Part shown: in pieces, positions 35,286-46,144 of the stretch
Numbering within the stretch: position 1 is the first letter of the stretch
Layout of the letters: the number at the start of each line of letters is the position of its first letter
Assembly (NCBI GenBank): GCA_037447655.1
Contig: JBBHKE010000717.1
Span: forward strand, 1 to 64,000
Source of the DNA: Zygnema cylindricum
Lineage: Eukaryota; Streptophyta; Zygnematophyceae; Zygnematales; Zygnemataceae
Direction of reading: 5' to 3'
DNA length: 64,000 nucleotides
Position numbers and translations under genes: made by a program
The notes under the pieces: generated by a model
What the model was told of the DNA's origin: nothing
Database searches by the model: none
The model's input: only the letters and a program-made list of their open reading frames with translations

Positions 35286-36053
35286 GTGTTGGGTATCGAG
35301 GACCATTTGACCATATTCGATATGTATCGAATTTCAGGTACCCGATAATCGATATATCGCTTAGATATATCAAAAAGCTAAATATCGCAATATATCACCG
35401 ATATATCGTATCGCCAATATATTGAGGCTATTTTAAAAACAAAATATAACAATTTCTGATGATTTTTCCAACTCTACTATTTCCATATCTGGAAGAAGTT
35501 CAGTGTCATTATCCTCTTCACATCTTATGCTGCCTCCCATCCCTTGGGAATCCATGGAGAAAACTTAAAATGTAACCTTTCTATACTACTAGTCGTTGGA
35601 AATGGATAAGCAGTAATGGCTACCAATCTGCTTGCAAATTGGTAGGTATTCCTGCCTGAAAGCCTGAAACAAACAGTCTGCAAAATAATTTATTTCAGAT
35701 CATACTTTGACTAAATTAGTGTGAACTTTTCGTATGTGAAATTCTCTTCGTACTAAATAATTAATTATATGAATTACAAAATTATGTTTTTTTTCTCGGT
35801 TACATTTTGCGGCGTCTACTTTTAAGTCACGGAACGAAAATCACGTCGTACGTGGCGTATCAGGCAATTTGTCTTTTTTGCTAAAATAATATATTATATA
35901 AAATATTAAATTTAAAAAATACTATACATCGCGATATATATCGGGATGATTTATGTTGGTCTCGTTACGATATATCAAGGAGTCTGTTCGATCGATATTC
36001 GATATATAAAATATTGAAAGAATCGCGATATGAATTTACCTGATAACCAACAC
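35286..36053. mobile_element. TATCG-rich DNA element with short inverted ends
   Basis: Ends GTGTTGGGTATC (35286) and GATAACCAACAC (36053) are inverted and flanked by TA on both sides. Both subterminal zones are packed with CGATATATCG-like palindromes (for example 35351-35420 and 35928-36032). There is no transposase, so it is non-autonomous. The family is unknown to me. Relatives lie at 43810-43970 and 46145-46528. Confidence 0.6.
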
Positions 36054-36055
36054 TA

Positions 36056-37129
36056 GTATTTGTAGACCTAGGATCAAATGCAGGTCGGGTCACCCTTTTT
36101 TGCATGACCCATTCTATCTCTCTTTACCCGTAGCGCTGGATGTCATGGACACCTATGGCTTCCCTTCCTCAGTAGCTTCTTTCCTGTCTCAGCCCGAAGA
36201 ACTACAAGTATGATATGAATATATTTTTTCCTAATTTCAATAGGTCAATATGCAGAACACACATAACTGCTTTTTTCAAACTTTTATACGTTTTAAAATG
36301 TTACATCAAGACCGAAAATAACTGGCAAAATCGCGTCACAAAAACGCGCTAAAATCTTCACCTTACGATTGTGGAGAATTGTACGGATGCGAACTGCCTG
36401 GAATTGACTGAAAATCGGTCTGATACGTAACCCTAAGGATCATGGTTGTTAAAGACCATATAACTAAATAGAGTTGTGAAAACTACACCGCCCAAAGCTA
36501 TAGCAGTTAGTAGATATTTTGTTTTTAGCAATTTATAAAAATTAGCCACAACAAATTTCTGTTTGAAATGTGACTTTTTATGGACCGCTAATTTAAATAG
36601 GGAATTGATCATGGCAGTGACTGTTTTGGTTGCGCACAGTCACTTACGTCATTTTGTCAAAAATGGTACGTTCGAAATACACATTTGTACAAGTGAAGTA
36701 CCGTTGAGTCTAAATTTGACGGTCAATCAGTTGGACAAATTTGACTTTCAAAATATTGTTTCAACCGCTTTTACCGCGCTTGCGGACGTCGACCGTCATA
36801 AAAAAATTAGCAATTCACATGGTCGGCGAACGTTTATAGTAACAAAACTGCAGCAACCACATGTGAATAAAAGTGTTGCAGACAGTTACTTTTTGTCGTT
36901 ACGTGAGCTCCACGGTGAAAGCACGTTGAACATTAACTTAGCCGCAAAATTGAAATTTAGTCGTCTAAGCGTTACATTGAACTAGACACAAGCTGAAATG
37001 AAACCTCTTTAAACTAAACAACTGTAAGTCTTATACGAAAATATTAAAACGCATGAAACGAAATAAACTTTGAACACTATAATTAAACAAACCGACGTAA
37101 AAGTTGTTGTATTTTGGAAAGCTTTGAGA
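36056..37129. other. Intergenic; unsupported 140-codon ORF
   Basis: An ORF at 36563-36985 (plus) resembles no family I know and sits in AT-rich sequence. I treat it as chance. Nothing else is recognised. Confidence 0.35.
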
Positions 37130-37232
37130 GAAGCGTAGCAGCGCAGCAACTATACAGACAGAGCAGCGCAACTGCTATACAGCAGAGCACCGCAGCAGCG
37201 CAGCAGCAGAGCAGCGCAGCAGCGAAGCTGCA
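37130..37232 (+). repeat. GCAGCA-rich simple repeat
   Basis: Degenerate (GCAGC)/(CAG) repeats such as GCAGCGCAGCAGCAGAGCAG. The long reading frames on both strands here are a by-product of the repeat. Confidence 0.85.
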
Positions 37233-37358
37233 ACACAGACACGACAACGCAACCACGATTATATTTGATATGGTCCGTACGGACAACGCAACGTCTGATA
37301 TTCTTAATTAATAAGATTCTGTACAGATAGAGCAACTGCGATAGATACGATTCTAGTA

Positions 37359-37442
37359 AACTTAGTGGGTAACTCAGTGGTAACTTAGTGGGTAACTCAG
37401 TGGTAGCTTAGTGATAGCTCAGTGGTAGCTTAGTGATAGCTG
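37359..37442 (+). repeat. 22-bp tandem repeat, A-box-like unit
   Basis: About four copies of a 22-bp unit of the type CTTAGTGGGTAACTCAGTGG, drifting to CTTAGTGATAGCTCAGTGG. The drifted copies contain TAGCTCAGTGG, a perfect match to the tRNA A-box consensus. The array ends just before the assembly gap. Confidence 0.8.
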
Positions 37443-37452
37443 ACGAGACGAC

Positions 37453-37462
37453 NNNNNNNNNN
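37453..37462. other. Assembly gap (10 N)
   Basis: Ten undetermined bases. Sequences on the two sides need not be contiguous. Confidence 0.99.
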
Positions 37463-37584
37463 ACCGATAGGACTCCAAATGCCCTTTAAATATAATCCCA
37501 AATAAATAAATTCATTTTGAATACACGGCCGCCGTCCTAAACTAGGAACATGGATGGCCGGCCGTCTGTCCTTTATCGGCCATC

Positions 37585-37805
37585 TGCCGCCGGCACATAA
37601 GTTTTACTTAAATAAATAAACCCTAATATAAATTTCCCGTAAACCTCAGGATAGCCAAGGTAGCCATGGCTCTAGCTTCCTCTCCAATTTCTCAGTGACT
37701 GCGACAAGTTTGAGAGTTGGAGAGAGAAGTTAGAGATAGACTGCCTCGACTTCTATATTTCTTTTTCAGACCTAGAAAATACTAATAAAACCATTAGTTT
37801 CTACA
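37585..37805 (-). repeat. LTR fragment (right end of the C/D subfamily)
   Basis: Matches the last 220 or so bases of LTRs C and D, from CGCCGGCACATAA to ATTAGTTTCTACA. The left part is missing at or near the assembly gap. Confidence 0.85.
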
Positions 37806-37993
37806 GCCCGCGATTCTACACCCGTAGGAATAAGTTAGATGTTTTGGGGGCTTACGTTTTGGGAGCCCCTCGCCCGCGATTGTACACCCGTATTCGTATG
37901 GCCGTCAGGACAATAGTACAAGATGCCCTCCACCTCCCTTTGTCCCACATTTCTTCAAACTCGGCGGACATTACTCCTTAGAACCTTCTTCTT

Positions 37994-39176
37994 ATGTTCT
38001 CTCTCTGGGTGCTAGTCCTTCCAGGTAGTGGAGGGGGTAGTGGTGCTAGGGAAACTATGGCCCTTTGTCGCCGATTCCTTCGTGGTGATTGGAAGGCCCT
38101 CCACGCGGAGCATGAGGATCGGGTATCTAACACCTCTTTCATACCACGTCGGCCACCTAGGCCATCGGATGTCCCAGCCTCCTATCGTCGAGCAATTCAC
38201 TTAGGCCGTGTTGGCGAGCTTTCTCGAGCAGTTCGGGCCCTACAACCATTCACCCACGCCCCCGGATCTTCTTCCACTATTGAGGTCCTTCGAGCTCTCC
38301 ACCCCCCTGCCCCTTCCCCTCTACCCCCTTCTATCCACGCCTTTGAGCCTTCAGAGAGTTTTACTTTGGATCGGGAGGTTTACATTAAGGCTCTTAGCTC
38401 TTATCCTCACCTTTCAGCGGGGGGGCCCTCGGGCACAGTGTATGAGTTGTTTCGCGACGTTTTGCCCCCTGAATCGGGTGCTCGGGGGTTCGATGTGTTT
38501 TTTCCAGTATGTTCCCTTATTGCTATAAGGATGTTCCCCCTCTGATTTGTGATCTTCTCACAGCGTCCCATCTTGTGGCAGTCGCCAAACATAATGGTGG
38601 GATTCGTCTTATCGCCGTGGGAGAGGTTTTATATAGATTGGTGGCTCGTGCGATATGCCTCCAGCTCCAACTAGCTTTCCATGATTATTTTTCTCCTCAT
38701 AAGTTTGGAGTGGCCACGAGAGGGGGTTGTGAGGCCGTGGTCCACGCGATTCGGGCTTTGTTGGATGTACATCCGGATTCGTTGGTCCTTCAAGTCGACG
38801 TTTCTAATGCCTTTAATATGGTGGATCGGAACTTGATTTTTTCGGAGCTCATGGCGGCTCCATCTCCTATTGTCCAATAATTCCCCTTTGTGAGGGCTTT
38901 CTATTCTTTGACAATTAGCCTTTCCTTCTCGGTCGATGGTGATCTCATTCCTCTCTCCTCTGCTACTGGCACCCGCCAAGGCGACCCTCTCGGCGGACCT
39001 TTGTTTGCCCTCGCCCATTACCGGGCCCTTCGTGCCTCCGCAACGGCCTTCCCTTCTTGCCTTTTCTCTTTCGGTCGCATATGATACGCATATTATTGGG
39101 CCCATAGAACAAGTCGTGTTGGCATATGATTTTTTCAAGGAACGTTTAGCCGAACTCAACCTTTCAGTCCAGCCGT
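37994..39176 (+). pseudogene. Non-LTR reverse transcriptase pseudogene, N-terminal and RT core
   Basis: Unlike copia in base composition (GC-rich, Pro/Leu-rich). The N-terminal zone has the pattern GRVGELSRAVRAL, then LRALHP, then SAGGPSG, which I associate with R2-type and related non-LTR RTs. RT motifs are the thumb-side block GGIRLIAVGEVLYRLVAR, motif A (LQVDVSNAFNMVD near 38790-38828) and motif B (GTRQGDPLG near 38970-38996). Lesions: a frameshift near 38515, TAA at 38878 and a 1-bp insertion near 39069 that destroys motif C. Two LTRs interrupt it at 39181; its last 396 bp (38781-39176) are repeated at 41546. Confidence 0.75.
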
Positions 39177-39180
39177 AACC

Positions 39181-40361
39181 TGAAACTTTGAGACCTCCAT
39201 TGGCCCACAGAGTAGGCAGATCCAAAGAAGCTAATCTAGAGAGTGTCGACTCCAAACTTGATATAAACCCAAATGACTGACCCCTTTACAGTCAGAACCC
39301 CAATATACATTCACCCCTGTGAAATAACACTTTCTGTGTGCTCAGTTCCACCACAGAATGCAAAGTTATAATATGAGATTTGGACACATTCACCCATTTT
39401 GACTTTCCCTTAGAAATGCAGCCACCCTGGCAGACAAAACCTCTGACCGACTACACCCTTGTGTAGCCTGGACTCCCCTGAGTCTGTAGAAAAAGGAATC
39501 ACTGAAAATGGTCAAGTAAAATTGATCGTTATGGCTGGCCAAAGTTTGCCATTTATACAAGGTGCTCTTTGGGAGAGCCAGCTACCTACCCAAAATTTTC
39601 TAAGTCATATTCCCCCTCTAAAACTCTATCTACTGAAGTACGGCACCAATCAAATTACTGTGTCGTACAGAAAAGTACAGGTGCCGGTGTACTTTCTGTA
39701 CGACCATTGTACGACATGGCCAAAATGTCGACACGTGTCAAATCAGGATTAGTTCCTGTAATCTCCGGAATTCCCGTAATCCAATGTTATCACGCCACGT
39801 GTCATCTGACGTGGCAAAGACCGTAAAACGCCAAAAGTGCCTTTTCCGTGATCGCGGCGCCTATCGCGGCCGTCCGATCAAAACCGGCTATAATCTTAGC
39901 CGCTGAAATTCGATGCGCGGTATTTGTTTCGCTATCGAAACAAATGCGCGGTATCCATTCTGTCCCCATATCGTACTTCGTACTAAATCAAACTGTATCT
40001 ATGCACTAAGTATCTATTCGTCGTTAAACGAATTAATCTACCTGTAACAATTTATATAGTTAGCAAACCCAATACATCGTAATATTTTTCCTTGACTTAA
40101 CGGCTAGAGCTAACGGCTAATGGAAATTGACAGACTGCAGGGACCAGGATCAATTCCTGGGTCCGTCAACTATCTTTTGGTAAGTCTACCTAATTTACCC
40201 CTTGTCTTCTCTAGAGAGCTTAGGCAGCCATGGCTCTAGCTCCCTATCCAGCCTTCAGTGACTACAACAAGTGTGGGGACTTGGAGAGGGGAGTTAGAGG
40301 CAGACTGCCTCTGCCTTTTTCTATCCTATTTACAGACCTAGAAAATACACAAATATCAACA
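39181..40361 (-). repeat. LTR K1 (1181 bp), first of a tandem pair
   Basis: Begins TGAAACTTTGAGACC, ends AAATATCAACA and is of the long LTR variant. It is followed by only two bases (AT) and then LTR K2. The preceding TAACC resembles the edge of the primer site seen in complete copies. Confidence 0.88.
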
Positions 40362-40363
40362 AT

Positions 40364-41544
40364 TGAAACTTTGCGACCTCCATTGGCCCTCAGAGTAGGC
40401 AGATCCAAAGAAGCTAATCTAGATAGTGCCGACTCCAAACTTGATATAAACCCAAATGACTGACCCCTTTACAGTCAGAACCCCAATATACATTCACCCC
40501 TGTGAAATAACACTTTCTGTGTGCTCAGTTCCACCACAGAATGCAAAGTTAGAATATGAGATTTGGACACATTCACCCACTTTGACTTTCCTTTAGAAAT
40601 GCAGCCACACTGGCAGACAAAAACCTCTGACCGACTACACCCCTGTGTAGCCTGGACTCCCCTGAGTCTGCAGCAAAAAGAATCACTGAAAATGGTCAAG
40701 TAAATTGATAGTTATGGCTAGCCAAAGTTTGCCATTTATATAGGATGCTCTCTGAAGAGGTGACTACCTACTCGAAATTTTCTAAGTCCTATCTCTCCTC
40801 TAACACTCTATCTATTGACTTACGACAACAATCAAAATATTGTGTCGTACATAAAAGTACAGGTGCCGATGTACTTTTTGTACGGCCATTGTACGACATG
40901 GCCAAAATGTCGACGCATGTCATCTCCAGATTCGTTCACGTAATACTCGGAGATGCCGCGATCCAATGTCATTTTGCCACGTGTCATCCTATGTGGCAAT
41001 GACCGCAAACCGCCGAAATCTTTTTCCGCCATCTCGGCATCTTTTTCCGGCCGTCCGATCAAAACAAGTTTTTGATCGTAGCTCTCATAAATACGCGTGC
41101 GGTATTTGTTTCGCGTTCGAAACAAATGCCAGTATCCGTTTCATATACATTAAACCGTACTCCGTACTATTTATAACTTTATCTATGCACTATGTATTTA
41201 TTTCCAGTTAAATGAACAAGTCTACGTGTAACTAAATAAATAATTATCAAACAGTATATATGTTAACACTAGCACTAGACTAAACGGTTAAAGCATCCGA
41301 CTGCATGTGATTGACGAACAGCAGGTACCAGGATCAATTCCTAGGTCCGTCAAATAACTTTTGGTAAGTCTACCTAATTTACCTCCTGTCTTCACTAGAG
41401 AGCTTACGCAACCATGGCTCTAGCTCCTTATCCAGCCATCATTGACTACAACAAGTGTGGGGGCTTCTAGAGGGGAGTTAGAGGCAGACTGCCTCTGCCT
41501 TTTTCTATCCTATTACAGACCTAGAAAAAACACAAATATCAACA
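40364..41544 (-). repeat. LTR K2 (1181 bp), second of a tandem pair
   Basis: Begins TGAAACTTTGCGACC, ends AAATATCAACA, has the same length as K1 and differs from it at many scattered positions. A tRNA-like block lies near 41277-41351 (A-box-like TAGACTAAACGG, T-arm GGATCAATTCC, TTGACG/CGTCAA stem). Confidence 0.88.
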
Positions 41545-41545
41545 G

Positions 41546-43463
41546 GTTGGTCCTTCAAGTCGACGTTTCTAATGCCTGTTATATGGTGGATCGGAACTTG
41601 ATTTTTTAAGAGCTTATGGCGGCTCCATCTCCAATTGTCCAATAATTCCCCTTTGTGAGGGCTTTCTATTCTTTGACAAGTAGCCTTTCCTTCTCGGTCG
41701 ATGGTGATCTCATTCCTCTCTCCTCTGCTACTGGCACTCGCCAAGGCGACCCTCTCGGCGCACCTTTGTTCGCCCTCGCCCATTACCGGGCCCTTCGTGC
41801 CTCCGCAACCGCCTTCCCTTATTGCCTTTTCCCTTCGGTCGCGGATGATACGCACATTATTGGGCCCAGAGAACAAGTCGTGTTGGCATATGATTTTTTC
41901 AAGGAACGTTTAGCCGAACTCAACCTTTCAGTCTAGCTGTCGAAGTGTGTTATTTGGTCTCCTCAAGATATTCCACTTTCATTTACTCCACCTCTTAGTT
42001 TTCAAACCCCTTCCCCCTCCGATGGCATTCGAGTGCTAGGTTGCCCCCTTGGTTTGGATACTTTTGTGACCCAATTTTTTCATAATGCTTTATAGACAGA
42101 TCTAGCCCAAGTGGACGATCTTCCTTGCCTTCCCGACCCCCAAGTTGCTTTTGCTATGTTAACCAGGTGTTTTCCCCACCGCCTTTCTTATCTAACTCGT
42201 ACTTCCCCTCCCACTCCAACATTCATCTCCTCTCTGTCGGCTTTTGACGATCTCCTCATGGAAGTCCTCCACACTCTATTAAGGTCGGGGGGCATTTGAT
42301 CGCGAGTCTGGGCCATCAGCTCGCATTCAGGCATCCCTCCCTGTCTCTACTGGGGGGTTGGGTCTACTATCCATTGCTCGTGTTGCTCCCGCTGCCTATT
42401 TCGGAAGTTGGTGTCTTATTGCCTCCACTCTTGTTTCCCGTTTCTTGGTTGGGGACACCCCCGTTCTAGTTACTGTTATCCCTCGGGTTCAGACGGTGTG
42501 TTCGCCTTCCAGCGATCTCTATTGGACGCGTCACATTCTCTTCCTCCCCATGCCCTAGTTGATGTGCCAATTTTCTCCACTCTTGTTACAAAATATGTTG
42601 AGCGTAACCAGGAATCGATTTCCGATCGGGTTGTTGCCGATATTAAATCTTACCTTCTCAAGGCGCTTCCCTCCGATTCTTCGCGTGGCCGTCTTCTCTC
42701 TTGTGGCGGACCTGGTTCAGGGTCTTGGCTTTTTGCTACACCGATTTTGTCCACTCTCCGATTTTCACCGGCTCAATTCACCACCGCCCTCCGATTTCGC
42801 CTTGGCCTCCCCCATCCTCTTTTACTTGGCTCTCTTGTTTGTGCATGTGGTCGCGTCTTGAGGGCCGATGATGTCCATTTGCTTCGTTGCTCCCATGGGG
42901 GAGAGTTGATCCACGCACACGACACCATTCGCGATGCTGTTGCGACTATCGCTTCAGAGGGGGGTTTTTCTGTGCGTCGGGAAGTTTCTCATATTATTCC
43001 CAAGCGTCGGATCGATGTTGTTCTGCTTGGTGGTGCCCGTCGCATCTTCGCTAATATTGTTTTGGCGAACCCTACTTCAGCTACAGTTGTTGGTCAAGCG
43101 GCTCGACATGTTGGGGTGGCGGCTCGTGATGCCGCTAAGGCGAAGGAGCGTGATTATGCCCACCGGGACCCTATGGATGACTTTATTCCGATGGCGGTCG
43201 AGATCTTTGGTTGTTTGGGTGTTGCAATGGACGAGTTTCTCCGTACTTGCGCTCGACGTGCTTTTGAGCGCCGAGGACCACGGAGCCCTCCTCCTTCGGT
43301 CCTTACTTCTTTTTATCGTCAACGCTTATCTGTGGCTTTACAACGAGTGCAAGCTTCTATTCTCCTCCGATCGGCTGTTGCGGCTATGGATCGTCGTCGG
43401 GTTACGGAACTCCCTCAACGTGCTCCCCCGGGATGGGGGGACTTACGGGGTTGCTTTTCGTAG
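41546..43463 (+). pseudogene. Non-LTR reverse transcriptase pseudogene, RT core to C-terminal zinc/nuclease-like domain
   Basis: Starts with a second copy of the 38781-39176 segment, here keeping motif C (VADDTHIIG near 41837-41863). It continues through the RT thumb (GIRVLGCPLG, PQVAFAMLTRC, FPHRLSYLTRT, TGGLGLLS). The C-terminal part (42408-43463, open for 351 codons) has the cysteine/histidine cluster CACGRVLRADDVHLLRC, then HDTIRDAVA, then REVS...RRIDVVLLGG. This order resembles the CCHC finger and restriction-like endonuclease of R2/CRE-type elements. Stops occur near 41608, 41643, 41936, 42094 and 42298. RT identity is firm; the nuclease assignment is inference. Confidence 0.72.
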
Positions 43464-43809
43464 TTATTTAATTAGGTTGGGGTTGGGGTTGTAGTTCTGG
43501 CTAAGTCAATTGTCGTGCTTTTCATTTTGAGTTTGGGTGCTTTTATTTTCCTGGTTTTTGTTTTCTTTTGTTTTTTGTTTTTGTTGTGCTGTTATTTTAT
43601 TCCCCTGCTGGTAGTTTTTCAGTTTCGGCCATGCCACCCCTTTTGTACTTCCGGACCCAGATGGTTTACCATCGTGCATTTTCATATATCCTGCGTGTGG
43701 TAGTAGTTTATAGTACTACAAGTATAGTACCGAAACCAAATAAATATTGTGATTTGTTTTGAAATCGGGGGAACGGGTTGGCGCGGGGTCCGCGGAATAA
43801 ACCGCATAA
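43464..43809. other. T-rich tail region after the RT pseudogene
   Basis: Runs of T-rich sequence (43540-43600) follow the RT stop and may be the 3' untranslated region of the non-LTR element. No poly(A) tail or target duplication was found. Confidence 0.4.
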
Positions 43810-43970
43810 ATGTATGGAATAAACAGTACAGTTATCACCAATAGTTATCGGTACCGGTGTTATCGCGATAAAAAACCGGTACTAATATACTGTGGCAATA
43901 TATCGTTTATCTGTAAGCCAAAAAGTGGGACATATAGGTTATCGGGGAAAACCCTACCGATACACAACAC
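43810..43970. repeat. Fragment of the TATCG-rich DNA element family
   Basis: Has the motifs ATAGTTATCGGTACCGG, TATCGCGATA, ATATATCG and an end CCGATACACAACAC, the complement of the GTGTTGTGTATCGG-type start. The right end abuts the MITE at 43971. Confidence 0.5.
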
Positions 43971-44197
43971 AACACCGTGCATCGATACGATACTAGCGTT
44001 AATATTTGTTTGCCACTTAAAAACAACTTTTCTCCGTACACACTTGTCTGATTATTAGATGGGGACCGCCAATCGTGAGGTGAGAATCTTGCCTTTCAAT
44101 CGCAACCATCATATCCACAATCTGACAAGTGTGTACGGGAAAAATATGTATTAAGCGGCAAAAAAAAACATTTACACTAATAGAGATACAAAGTGTA
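43971..44197. mobile_element. MITE, TACACCG family (about 227 bp)
   Basis: Left end ACACCGTGCATCG and right end TACAAAGTGTA are diverged. The internal arms TTGCCACTTAAAAACAACT and AAGCGGCAAAAA, and the flanks TTTCTCCGTACACAC and GTGTGTACGGGAAAA, are inverted as in the copy at 62262. Confidence 0.75.
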
Positions 44198-44371
44198 GCT
44201 AATGCCGACATCGGCCAAGTATAGATGTCTCATTCGTACGTATTTTGACATTTTTACGAAATTTCGTTATTTTTTTTGGATTTTTAATCTTTCATGAAAT
44301 GCGCATACTTTTTCGTACGGAATAAACGTACGGATACAATGTACGAGTAATTTCAAAAAAAGGGTTGAAAG

Positions 44372-44520
44372 TACAACGTGAATCGCTATTACCTATTAGA
44401 GTTAAAAATTAATTAGTGTAAAAACATTATTAGTGTTATTAACTCTATTTGGGGTTCAAGGGCCTAACGCCAACAAAAATTAACAATAGTTTATACACGT
44501 AACACTAATTTGGATGTAGA
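44372..44520. repeat. Possible MITE fragment, TACACCG family
   Basis: Starts TACAACGTGAATCGCTATTA and contains AGAGTTAAAAATTAATTAG and ATTAGTGTTATTAACTC, as in the 45673 and 57315 copies. No matching right terminus was found. Confidence 0.35.
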
Positions 44521-45121
44521 TGCGATAGTCTATGTTCACATATTCGATGCTTTAACATGTGAGAACAGGTTCTATTGATTTTCCCTCGTCTTTATGACTT
44601 AGAATCAAATCTGAGTACGCTTTTCCGTGGGGACGCATTCAATTTCCCCTGTCGACGCCTTTTATGTGACACTTATTTTGTACGACCGTACGAAGTAAGG
44701 AGCAGTTTTAGTATGGACTAACACATTTCGTACATTGCACTTTTTAAAAACAATTGAAATTATAGTAACTAACGCTAATTAAACAGTGTGTGTATTAACG
44801 TGAAAAAATATTAAGTTTGAATAAGTTGTAGTAGTATTTTTGATTAAATGTTTTTCTATTTTTTCTTTTATTATAAAGTCAAAGTAGGTCAACACATTTA
44901 AAAAACTTTTGAATTTTGTTTCATGCGCATATTCGTTATTTCTTGGGCGTTTCATGCTTTCGTTTATGCGCATGAGACATCTATGCATAGATGTCCAATT
45001 CGTACGCATTTGGACTTTTTTACGAAAACTACGTAGTATTTGTTTGTTTCTTAGCTTTCGTAAATTTCGTACGAAACTATACGGAATATTGTACGGACAT
45101 TAAAAAAAGTTGTTACATTTG
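44521..45121. other. AT-rich intergenic, nothing recognised
   Basis: Short ORFs on both strands without recognisable domains. A phrase around GCATGAGACATCTATGCATAGATGTCC (44967-44993) is partly palindromic and recurs in altered form near 46047-46083. Confidence 0.4.
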
Positions 45122-45669
45122 AGCGCGCGTACTTTTTGTGTCTTCCACTCCGTCTTCAGAAGGAAACCGCTGTTGGATGCGCCGTAAACTCCGCCGCTCG
45201 CCACTTGTTTGTTGCACTTTCCACTTTTGCAGTTTTGCTTCATTTGCGCGCGTGTATTTTTATCCGAGCGGCGAAACGCGGAATATGTGGCGTCTCACAT
45301 GCGTATTTTTTTCTGAGCGGCGAGCCGCGAAATTTATGGCGTCTCTCACGCGTATTTTTATGTTAGCGGCGAGCCGCGAAATTTATGGCGTCTCACACAC
45401 GTATTTTTTTATGAGCAGCGAGCCGCAAAATTTATGGCGTCTTGCACGCGTATTTTTATCTAAGCGGCGAGCCGCGAGCGCCGAAATTTATGGCGTCTTG
45501 CACGCGTATTTTTATCTTAGCGGCGAGCTGCGAGGGCCAGAATTTATGGCGTCTCCAACGACGGCTTCGCTGAGCCGTTTTGCTTCATTTGCGCGCGAGT
45601 ATTTTGTGTCCTCCATTCTGTGTTCAGAAGGAAGCGGCCGTTAGAGACGCCGTAAATTCCGGCGCTCGC
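45122..45669 (+). repeat. Direct-repeat unit enclosing a GC-rich minisatellite
   Basis: Blocks of about 80 bp at 45122-45204 and 45590-45669 are direct repeats (TCTTCAGAAGGAAACCGC / GTTCAGAAGGAAGCGGC, CGCCGTAAACTCC / CGCCGTAAATTCC). Between them, six tandem units start at about 45251, 45302, 45351, 45400, 45449 and 45505. The period is 49 bp, with one 7-bp expansion in the fifth unit. Each unit holds GAGCGGCGAGCCGCG and AAATTTATGGCGTCT. The open frames across it are probably repeat artefacts. Confidence 0.85.
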
Positions 45670-45672
45670 CGT

Positions 45673-45894
45673 TACACCGTGAATCGTTATTAGTGTCAAA
45701 GTTTAAATAGCATAAAAAAAAAATTAGTGTTATTGATTCTAATTTAGTTCGAGAGACGTGGCAGATTATGGTTCACATCCTTAAATAGAGTTGCTAATTT
45801 ATTTTCGAAAATCATGTATACTAATTGCGGAAAAAAAATATAAATTTAAGAACCCAAATTAGTGACTTTGACACTAATAACGATTCGCGGTATA
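45673..45894. mobile_element. MITE, TACACCG family, second core type (222 bp)
   Basis: Terminal repeats TACACCGTGAATCGTTATTA and, inverted at the right, TATACCGCGAATCGTTATTA, continuing into AGTGTCAAAG on both arms. The interior differs from the 26137-type core. Confidence 0.78.
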
Positions 45895-46144
45895 GTTCGT
45901 TGCACGTTTCAGTTTGTAGGGTTTTGAATATTTAAATATTCAAACTTAAAAAGTACAAAAAAGTACGATTTTTAGTGCGAATTTTATAAAGTTTGAAATT
46001 GTTTTATGCGCACGGAACGTAGTATTCGTTAGTTTACTCCATGCGTTGTATGCGCATAGGACATCTATGCATCTATGTCCCCAAGTTTCAATTTTAAACA
46101 TTCGAACGGTGAAAACGTTTGCCCGCATATTGTTGTATTTTCTA

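Noticed and set aside
35284-36055. CACTA (EnSpm) element
   Set aside because: The CACTA/TAGTG sequence is in the wrong orientation (TAGTG at the left end, CACTA at the right), and no 3-bp duplication fits.
36563-36985. 140-codon plus-strand ORF
   Set aside because: No recognised motif and it overlaps no repeat pattern that would explain coding; not enough to call a gene.
37083-37311. Cys/Ala-rich and Gln/Ala-rich ORFs
   Set aside because: By-products of the GCAGC simple repeat.
38671-39255. 194-codon minus-strand ORF in the RT region
   Set aside because: It is the antisense shadow of the RT core; a similar shadow occurs at 41505-41876 over the duplicated segment.
45138-45644. 168-codon ORF with repeated motifs
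   Set aside because: It is the translation of the 49-bp minisatellite; another frame is open too, so coding is unlikely.
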